Source of the DNA: Eunapius fragilis
Lineage: Eukaryota; Porifera; Demospongiae; Spongillida; Spongillidae
Direction: 5' to 3'
Length of the DNA stretch: 64,000 bases
NCBI GenBank assembly: GCA_963681505.1
Contig: OY811974.1
Span: forward strand, 12,608,144-12,672,143
Shown here in pieces: positions 11,755-21,010 of this stretch (its first letter is position 1; each line of letters opens with the position of its first letter). The translations under genes were made by a program, and so were the position numbers. The notes beneath the pieces are model-generated. The model saw only the letters and a program-made list of their open reading frames with translations, was not told where the DNA came from and ran no database searches.

Positions 11755-14700
11755 TCGTCTCTGCACAGGTAACATGCTACACTTCTAGCGACACTTGCAG
11801 CTCTACGGTTTCACCACATCGGATCGGTAGCCAGGGTACGGGACAGTATTGCGTCAAGGAAGGAGGAAGGTCCTACATTGAATGGGACACCGGTCCTTGC
11901 TGGGCTTGCGTAGGTAAGTGTTATCTTATTCATGTACGTTCGTTGCCCTCAGCTAGTGTCTCCCTCCCGCGACAGTGTACGGGTTCTTTCCAGACCAGGC
12001 CTCCACCTCCTTACCTATAACAGGCATATCTCACAGAGAAGGGTCCCAGTTGAGCGTGTACTTTGGATACGTGAACGGAACTTTGTCGAGTAGTAACCAT
12101 CTCGTTGTCTTCACAGTGCTGGATAGTAAGTTCGACTCCATGGTGCGCGCGCCGCTCTTTGATTTTTGTCTCTCTGCAGATCCTACTCGATACATCAAAA
12201 CCTTTGCTAGTGGTATTTTGAACAGCAAAACGACCAGAGTGCCGTTTTCACTGAACGTTCTTTTGGACAACAAAGCCTTTCAGCCTCCACTACTGGTCCC
12301 AGTCAGTGCCACAGTCGATGGTAATTATGCGTTTGTTATGCCTTTCAGTGTTACAATATTGGATGGAGATGGTGAGTGGGCGTGGTTACATATGCCATCA
12401 CGTGGTTAACATAGCTGCATACCATTCTAGTTGTCAATATCGGGTTCCAAGAACGATATTTAGTGTGACAGAAGGGGAACCACCACCAAACCAATATCCT
12501 AACATTAAGCTGGTCAAAAATAAAGAGATTGTCCAGCCACTTAAATTACAGCTAATACCACTGATGACAGCTGACCAGTATAGGGCTCTGAATTTTCAAC
12601 TACCAGCTGGTACTAGCCTGTCGAACCCAGCCCAGTGTAAGTGAAGGCCTTCACATTGAATACTCTTGGCTACTGGTTGTTGTTCTTGTTCCTCAGACAT
12701 ACCCAATGGACCTCAGGACTTCAATGCAACACCTATAAATCTCACCTTCTCCACTCTACCGCATGATAATGTACTCAGTCCACTTGTTGGCATTGTGGAT
12801 GACCATATTAATGAGGCAGACTGGGAGTTTTTTTGTATAGTGAGGATCTTAGATACCTCCCTGGTCACGTCTGGGCGTGTCAACATCACTAGTCCCTCTA
12901 CAGTCATACAGATAGTTGATAATGATCGTAAGTCATTTCACACCATTGCCAAGTAAATATTTTGATAAGCCCTTCCATATGAGGTGGCCTGTTATGACAT
13001 CACTTTGGCTAGGCAGGGAAGCACTAACCACGTATGCGCAACATGTGAGAAATAGCTAGCAGGCAGGGGGGCTGGTGATGGAGGGGGTGTGCTCCCACCT
13101 AGTCACATGTAACAAAGAAACTCTGTCAGTAGAGGGATGGTACATTTTAAACTACATTAGTTAATCGGGTAATCACTATGTTCTTGTATGGTCGCATGCA
13201 TATGTTTCTATGTGGGACATATAGTCCTTATTAGTGCAGACATATGTTACATTTATAACTATTTCCTATGTCTGTCCCATTGCAGCCATCTCAATAGGCT
13301 TTGGACAGGCAGAGTACACCTTTACTAAAGGGGGACAACCTGGATCAATAATACTGGTCAAGGATGATGGGGTGGTGACTGAACAGACCATCCATGTCCA
13401 GGTGACAACAGACACCAGTGCAGTGGAGAACCAGGCCATGTATAATGTGGACTTTGCTATAGGAGGCAATCCAGTGCAATATTACTCAATACTACCACAC
13501 CAACAATACATCTCCTTTTCAGTCAACATTTTTAATGATACTTCGGTTACTGGGACTATTCAGACCACCCTGGTTTCCGCATGTTCTCTGAATTCAGTTC
13601 CATATGACACACCACACTACCCCACTACCACACTAGTCATCTTGAATAAAAATGGTGGGTTCATATGAGGGATCACATGATCTGGTTGTAATGGTCATCT
13701 CTCTATGTGCAGTTGCTATTCTAGGGTTTACTAGTGGTGAGAATGTTGTAACTGAAGGAGCAGATTTTTATGTCTGTGTACATGTCACAAAACCTGATCA
13801 AAATGCTCGGATACAGCTATCTTTCTATCTACAGGTGGACCTAACCCCTGTCACTGCAGGTGAGAAAGAGAGGGAGATGGGAGGGTAGGCAAGTGAAATA
13901 TGAGTGTCATTGCGGCTAACCCATAAAAACTGAAATACCCTGATATGTATGTAGTACCCTCATCACATCATAGCTGCCCCTCCCCCCACCCCCCCCCCCC
14001 CCCCCCCCCCCTTCACCCGGCCATGAAAAATTGTAGGGTAATGTATTTAAGCAGTGACTATTGCAACCTAATTAAGTCGATGTGGCACCAACATAATTAA
14101 CATGTGCTGATCCTATAGACAAATCTGATGTTTCAGTTTCCTCAACTGGTTGGGGGCCATTCCGAAATGATATCAGGGATGCCTGCTTTCGGGTGACAGC
14201 GTTGCTTGATTCATATTTTGAGGGAAACCAGATATTCCAGTATTCCCTCTCCGTACTTTGGGTTAGTCAACCATCATCAGTCATGGTCTCACCCAACACC
14301 ACAGTGGTGACCATTAAGGACAACACCCGTAAGAGGAGATGGAGGAGGAGAGGGGAGGGTTATCAACTAACTTGTTCTTTCCACCCCTGCAGCCCTCACT
14401 ATCGGGTTTGACCACACCCAGTACATTGTAAAGGAGTCGAAATCTTCTGTCACCTTAAATGTGTCCAAACTGGGCAATGTGAGGATACAGGGGACCAACG
14501 TTACAGTAATGTTCTCCACTGTGGATGGAATTGCACTTGGTTAGTGGGTGTGGCTACTGATAAAGAGGTGCTGATGGGAATACTCAAACAAACATAAAAA
14601 TTTAAAATGAAATTGGGGGTGAAAGATTGGTTGACACATATGCAATCTCCACCTCCCCACCCCCACCCCCACCACACACACACCTCAATTGTTTGAGATC

Positions 14701-17700
14701 CACGTGATTTAGGTTCCCTCACTACCGGCTCAGGACACTTCAGCCCTAGGCCCTTGGTTCTAAATCACGTAGATCCCTTGGTTTCTGGTCTAACCTATGT
14801 TTAAGTAAAATAGAAATGCAGAATGTCTTGGTTTGGCAGTTAGGTTCTGTTGCAACACTGAAACCTGCTCATGCTCTTGTCAAAACTTAATTTTTTTGGA
14901 ATTATGTATGGAGTAGGTGGACCATTTTGTCAATAAACACCCACACGCACACTGCTTAGCACACTACAACTCTCATGTTTACCTCACACCCCACATCTGC
15001 ACACACACCATATGGTTCACCCTCTCCCTTCAGCTGGCATAGACTATTATCGGACCAATCAGCTACTGACCTTCAACAACACCATTACCAGTGTCCCTGT
15101 TACCGTGGGGATCATAAACAATGGTTTCTATGAGGATGACATCACGTTTCGTGCTAACCTCACTCTGCAGTCTGCTGCTGGCTATAAGCAGTTAGTGACC
15201 TTGGATCCACTGTGGGCCACCACAACTATTGTTAATGATATCAACGGTAAATTATTCTGTCTGATTGTGTCATGCAATGTGTGTGTGCATGTGTGCTCGT
15301 GTATTTCATTGTTGATGTGGATTAGAATTATCATAGTGGTCGATTAACCAACACTTCTGAGATTACCTTGCCTCTTCTAGTCTCAGCCACAGACCCTAAT
15401 ACTTAACGATGCAATCCAATCAGACTCTTTTTCTTTTACTTCCACCCATTGACAGTGAAATTAATGTCCTAGCTAGTGTTGTAGCAAGGCATGCAGAGCA
15501 TTTTTCCACCTTCAGGGAATCAATGCCATATTGGCATTTTGCTTGTCATGAACTTCATATCTATGTACTATACTCCTTCATTTCTCATGTACAGTATTGT
15601 AATTGCATGCTAAATATGCATGATGGTTCATACATTGGCAAAGAAAGCACAGCTCTATGAAATGGTGCATGGGTCTGATACAAAGAACTATTATCTAAAG
15701 CCAACATGCCAATGAGCTGTCAATAACTATGTAATTATTCCATTCCCATAAAACATACAATGCTGAAACCCATTCACAGCTGTGATGTATTTTAATTGGT
15801 CAAAACTAGTCCTTTGGGTTTATGAGAAAAAGAGGAAAATCAGGTCCAAGTGTGGGTGATGACGTAAAACCTCACCTAAGAAAATGTTGATCATACTTAC
15901 TATTAAGTAAAGCATTTAATTGTTCTCAAGCTCATGATCAATTTCCCTTAGAGCTCTCTGCAGCTAACCTATGTGCGTGGCTAAGTACACCTTGCCTGAC
16001 CTGTGGATATGAATTATATGTCAGATGTATAAGACACCTTAATTGACAATGTCCCCACTGTTCCTACCACCACCCCCACCTTTTTCTACTCTCTCCTCCA
16101 TCCTATACTCTCGCCTCCTCTACTTACTGTCTCCTTGCCATCTTAGGTGTCACCTTTGGCTTTGACCAGACCAGCTACACTGTCACAGAGGGGCAGTCAT
16201 ATGTTCGCATGGTGGCAAGAGTACTTAAAGGAAAACTAAGGAAGTCAGTGACCATACACTTCAGGACCATTGGTGGTTCAGCTACCAGTGGGTGCACTGT
16301 TTCATGGATGTAACAGAATTGTCACCTTTATTTTCCTCCTCCCCAGGCCCTAATGACTACGGTACAGTTGATCGCTTACTAGTCTTCAGTGGATCCACAG
16401 ACAGCATCATGGTGGATGTTCCCATAGTGGACGATGACCTCACTGAAGATGATTTGTCACCTTCTGACCTTGTCACCATTGCCCCAGCAACCACAACCAT
16501 CAGAATCAATGATAATGACAGTAAGTCGCACCTCATCATTCTGTGTCCTTCTTTAGATCACTCTCAACCTACACATACACCTGCAAAGATGTTACAATTG
16601 GTTTCCAATATGAAACCTATCAGTTCTCAAAGCATCAACAAGGTTCTCTCAAGATGAAGGTTCAAGTACTTCAGGGAAGGCTTGGTAGAACAGTGTCCCT
16701 CCATGTTAAAGCCAAAAATGGTTCAGCAATTGGTGTGTTAATCATATTACTAATTTTCCAATTTAATTTAATTATTATTATTTTCAGCCCCTAAAAACTA
16801 CGATCCTCTTGATATCAATTTTCATTTCATGAATTCATTTGCTGATGTGTTTATTTCAATCACGGCAAATGAGCTTGCTGAAGATAAAAAGACCTTTTCA
16901 GTAGAACTGTCCCTGATATCCCCTTCTACCAGGGTATCCATTTCTCCTGCAACCACCCAAGTCACCATCATAGACGACAACAGTATATTAATCATTTAAA
17001 ATATACCCACATGTTTAACAGATTGGTCTCTCACCAGATGTAACAGTTGGTTTTCAACAAGGAAACTACCAGATCGCAAAACACGAAGGTGTTCTAGGTG
17101 AAGATACAAGTACTTCAGGGAAGGCTTGGTAGAACATTGTCCTTACTTCTGAAAACCAAGAATGGTTCAGCAATTGGTGAGCTAATCATAATACTTACCA
17201 ACTGTATGATTTTTAAGCATTGGTTTCCTGTCAGCCTCTAAAGACTACAGAGCAGTTGATCTCAATCTTTTCTTGAATTTGTCTGTTACCGAGATCACTG
17301 TGGATATTCCCATAGTGGTGGATGAGATTGCTGAAGACGATGAGACCTTTTCAGTAGAACTGTCCCTGATATCTCCTTCTAGCAGGATATCCATTGCTCC
17401 TGCAACCACCCAAGTCACAATTGTTGATGAGAATAGTGTGTTAAGTTAAATCTAACCAGCTTTATAATATTGGCCTCTCACCAGATGTAACAGTTGGTTT
17501 TCAACAAGGAAACTACCAGATCTCAAAACATCAAGGTGTTCTCAAGGTGAACATACAAGTACTTCAGGGAAGGCTTGGTAGAACAGTGTCCCTTCGTCTG
17601 AAAACCAAAAATGGTTCAGCAGTTGGTAAGTTTATCATATATTATTCAGCAACTGTGTTGATTTAGCATTTACTTCTTATCAGCCACTGAAGACTACAGA

Positions 17701-19097
17701 TCAGTTGACACCAATCTTATCTTGATTTCCTCTATTACTGAGGTCACTGTGGATATTCCCATAGTGGTGGATGAGATTGCTGAAGATGATGAGACCTTTT
17801 CAGTAGAACTGTCTCTGCTATCCCCTTCAACCAGGGTATTCGTTGCTCAACGGACCACCCAAGTCACCATCATAGATGACAATAGTACTGAATTCTATTA
17901 ACACATTGCATTATAACCATTGATGTAACATATTAAAATATTTCATTCAAATCTTTTTCCACCCTGCAGAGGTTAACTTACTACCAACAGAATGGGTGTA
18001 TGCTGTGAGGGAGAACCAGAGCCAAGCCATAGTTTGCTTTGTGACTGCACCTATAGCTGTGTTTCCTGTGAATGTAACAGTTATGGCTACTGAAGATGAC
18101 GTCCCCAGTGCAAGATGTATGACACCCATGTAGCCATGAGATTTGTTAACAGAGGTTGTTAATTTTACAACCATTTAGCCCCCAGGGACTTTACTGCAGG
18201 CTCTGAGAGGCTCACAATTCCACCAAACACGCCATCACTGTCTGAGCTGTGTGTTGGCTTTGCAATTATTGATAACAGTGTTGCTCTGGAGCCCAATAGG
18301 ATGTTTTCTATAAAGGTTCTGGCTCCCACCAGGGTGGTAGTGCCCACACCCATGGTACGTGTTCTCATTGTGGATGATGATGGTAAGGAATAACTCTGGC
18401 AATGGGTGTGGTCAGAGAGCTGTCTTTGTAGCTGTTTCAGTGAACTTCACCAGTTACAACTTCACTTCAATGAAAAGTGGATATGCAGCAGTTCGTGTAT
18501 CCAAAGATGCCATGACAGCCAGCAGCATCGCTGTTGAAATCACACTTCAACCCTCATGTGGTAGTTGGAATTTAATACTTGGCCACCATCTCCATGCATT
18601 ATGCATGCCAGACACAGTGGGAAAATGTGTCGAACAATTTAAATTTTACATGTGATTAAAAAGCATAAGATCGCGTCTTTTTTCCTATGTGAAACGTTAA
18701 AACATATATTTCTATCAGCTGCTGCACATACATGTTCCTCATTTCATGTCATAACAATGTACTATTACCTTTCTCTAGGAAATGGTTCCTTCTCTCTTGT
18801 AACTTACACCACAGTCCGTGCTCCCAGCCCTGCTGGTACTTCAGCCTGCATCAATGTTACCAATTACCTTTGGGAAGGACAGTCGGCATTCAGAGTGTCT
18901 ATCACAAAGGTCACTCCCACTATTGGCATGGCTAGGGTGGGAACTCCATCAAGTGCAAATGTCCTCGTTTCTAATGCAGGTAAGATCATCCTCTTAATGT
19001 GTAATGATTACAAGAGTAGAGGTATTGTATTGCTGAAAATTCATTGCACTAATCTGCATACCTCTATGTAGCCAATATCAAAGTGTATGGGCGATAG
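11755..19097 (+). CDS. Calx-beta repeat protein, copy B (about 23 exons)
   Basis: Exons by splice sites: 11755-11913, 11976-12125, 12180-12371, 12431-12636, 12697-12927, 13286-13654, 13713-13859, 14119-14328, 14393-14539, 15034-15246, 16147-16287, 16347-16520, 16589-16732, 16788-16982, 17038-17175, 17235-17435, 17485-17625, 17684-17884, 17970-18116, 18179-18382, 18432-18560, 18779-18979, and a last exon 19072-19097 ending in TAG. The first listed exon is Cys-rich; later ones are Calx-beta repeats with repeated 'IVDND/IDDN' ends and 'TEDD'-like acidic motifs. Known Calx-beta arrays are extracellular and Ca2+-binding, and sponge aggregation factors are the closest analogy. The upstream exon(s) and promoter were removed by the deletion at 11526. 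Exon 17038-17175 lacks 2 nt and frameshifts, so this copy may be decaying or may skip that exon. Confidence 0.75.
14540..15033 (+). other. Intron of Calx-beta copy B
   Basis: Intron with C-rich and CA-rich simple sequence at 14648-14683. No exon seen. Confidence 0.5.
15247..16146 (+). other. Long intron of Calx-beta copy B
   Basis: A 900-bp intron between the exons ending 15246 and starting 16147. I see no coding or repeat structure I can name. Confidence 0.5.
16589..17884 (+). repeat. Tandem exon-pair duplication in Calx-beta copy B
   Basis: Three successive exon pairs (16589/16788, 17038/17235, 17485/17684) are close copies of each other, introns included: each starts 'atgt(a/t)acaRttggttt' and closes with a 'caagtcaccat' stretch. 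The pair is the repeat unit of one Calx-beta domain. The middle unit's first exon has lost 2 nt. Confidence 0.85.
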
Positions 19098-19875
19098 TTA
19101 TGCCAAGCTTTGCACACAGTTTTTGCAAGTCAATGTAACAAAGAGTATATTTGCACTATACAGATATTGCCGTTATTTTGTGCCTTGCTAACTATTACTA
19201 GGTTAGTAACCATGGTAATTATTCTGCTTTGCAGGGTGCAATGATGATGAAGACATCTTTCTGTGCCGTTACGTACTTGTAACTGGTCTGTGCCAACGAA
19301 AGGTCTACAATCGATTATGTTGTAGAACATGTGGCACGTTTTGCTCATGATTGAGGTGTTGGGCATTGGTAACTTTAGCCTCTTTAGTCAGCCCCACCCA
19401 CCCCCAACCCTTTATGTTGCTAAATTGTTATTTACTATGACTGATATTCTTTCCACCTGTACAAGTACTATGTGAATTAAAAGTAAAGCAGAGGATAGCA
19501 ACAAAGAGCTAAACTATCCATTTGGGTCGCGTTAAAATGATTTCACGACCCGGGTCAATTCTTCCTTTGTAGGAACTACTAATGTAGTTCCTGATAGGTT
19601 TGCACATGGAATAGTTCATGACAATTTGGCCCTTCGACATACAAAATAGCGATATATATAAAATACCTCAATCAATTATACCTTTGAACACTTTGGACAT
19701 CAACTTCTTATTTTCCATGAATGCTACACTATTTAGAACTATAAGTCATACACATCGTCCTCACCCTAGGGAACATACAAAGGGCATTACCCTGAGGGGT
19801 TCAAAGCTGAAATCTTTCTGCAGGAGTGTGTAGATCATTGTTTCAACAGCCCATACAGCGTGTTGGGATTCTTTT

Positions 19876-19906
<31 letters not shown>

Positions 19907-20640
19907 GGGGGTTGCTTTGCTCATTGATTTCTTCACTGAAGTCTGGGGGGGAGGAGATACGAGGAGCCACCCTGGTCTAAACCATTTTCTACAAACTTGC
20001 AGTGATGGTGGATATACAATGTATCTATATAACAAGCTATGGAAGGCTACATGAAAACGATCAGGATGCAGACTCTGGGAACTTGTTCTACAGCAGAATC
20101 ATTGCTTAACACATCCATGCATATCTATGCAAAAGGTGCGGAAAACTAGTGGCATTGTTTTGCATGAAGACGAAGTCACAAATAACTAACTTTAAAAACC
20201 ATTTCGTAAACAGTATAATATTCATGCAAGCTGTATGAGTGTGTATATATCCCTATTTCATTCATTCAATGCAGCAGCTGACTCTTAATGCATCAGGTCA
20301 CTGCTGTATTCTTATTTGTATGCCACGGAAGCATTGATGACCAACCCGTGAATCCGATCTAATTAAAGCACGCCCCTGAGAATACATTGGGGGCACTAGT
20401 ATGAAAGGCATCATGCAGGCTGGGTAAAGGTTTATGCGAATGGGTGATTTTGTGAGCTGTCAATGTGCATATATCGAAAGGAGTCGGGTCTTCGCACCTT
20501 TAATTCGCTCCAATCAAAGATATGGTTTGACCTGATCTTATTATAGTTTTGTTGAATTGATAATGCAATTAATACATCTTGCAAAAGGTGAACTGCACGT
20601 GTAATGTTCTTTATGAGTTCTAAACTGTTTATCCAAATAG
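19098..20640. other. Gene-free stretch between the Calx-beta and knottin genes
   Basis: Contains a T15 + G26 tract at 19871-19911. No supported gene or named repeat. Confidence 0.5.
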
Positions 20641-20660
20641 CACAGATATGTCACGCCAAC

Positions 20661-20755
20661 CCTGAAATGGTCCGGCTCTGATTAGGTTGCCTGAAATGGT
20701 TCGGAGGACCAAATTCAAGCTGCCTGAAACGGTCCGCCGGACCGTTTCCGGTTCC
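20661..20755 (+). promoter_or_regulatory. Three spaced CCTGAAA(t/c)GGT(c/t)CG repeats upstream of the knottin gene
   Basis: The phrase recurs at 20661, 20690 and 20723, the last followed by the palindrome 'cggtccgccggaccg'. It lies about 160-260 bp before the start codon at 20917. It could be a transcription-factor array or a transposon scrap: similar 'ggtccgg' sequence occurs at 60666-60735 and, as 'gggccggaccgttca', inside the gene at 21835. Confidence 0.4.
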
Positions 20756-20855
20756 TTGCACGACTGAGGTAATTAAAGGTGATTTTGCTTTGTCATTATA
20801 CACTATAGCATGAGAATACGTCAATGATGGGAGGAGTATTTCCTGTTGAGTCAAG

Positions 20856-20863
20856 TATTAAAA
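20856..20863 (+). promoter_or_regulatory. Possible TATA-like element of the knottin gene
   Basis: 'tattaaaa' lies 53 bp before the ATG at 20917. That would put the transcription start near 20890 and leave a very short 5' leader. Inferred from spacing only. Confidence 0.4.
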
Positions 20864-20916
20864 GGAGAATCCTCTCAATCCTTGATCTATTCTTGCCAGC
20901 TGAAGTCCTTCCAGAA

Positions 20917-21010
20917 ATGATCATGAAATTGGTTGTATTACTGGCCCTAGTGACCATCTCTGTTCACGCCGGGGTTTTGAACAAGAAGGAGGCCGAGGCC
21001 ATGCAGCAAG
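20917..21010 (+). CDS. Knottin gene exon 1: signal peptide and start of pro-region
   Basis: Starts ATG 20917 (a second in-frame ATG lies at 20923). The hydrophobic core 'LVVLLALVTISVHA' is followed by a charged segment. Donor 'CAAG|GTTAAT' after 21010; the exon ends in phase 1. Confidence 0.85.

Larger units (their letters stand above)
6120..14600. repeat. Segmental duplication, copy B
   Basis: Near-collinear with 25787-36660. Homology begins abruptly at 'gcaaatacaacttgaag' (copy C 'gcaaatgcaacttgaag', next to the BEL fragment) and continues through the gypsy scraps, LINE scrap, VWA5-like gene and Calx-beta exons. Copy differences: a MITE at 11616-11738 present only here; a Tc1-like element (27721-29368) present only in copy C; a 933-bp deletion at 11526/11527 here. 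Confidence 0.9.

Noticed and set aside
19835-20035. Proline/lysine-rich ORFs over the T/G homopolymer
   Set aside because: They translate the homopolymer only.
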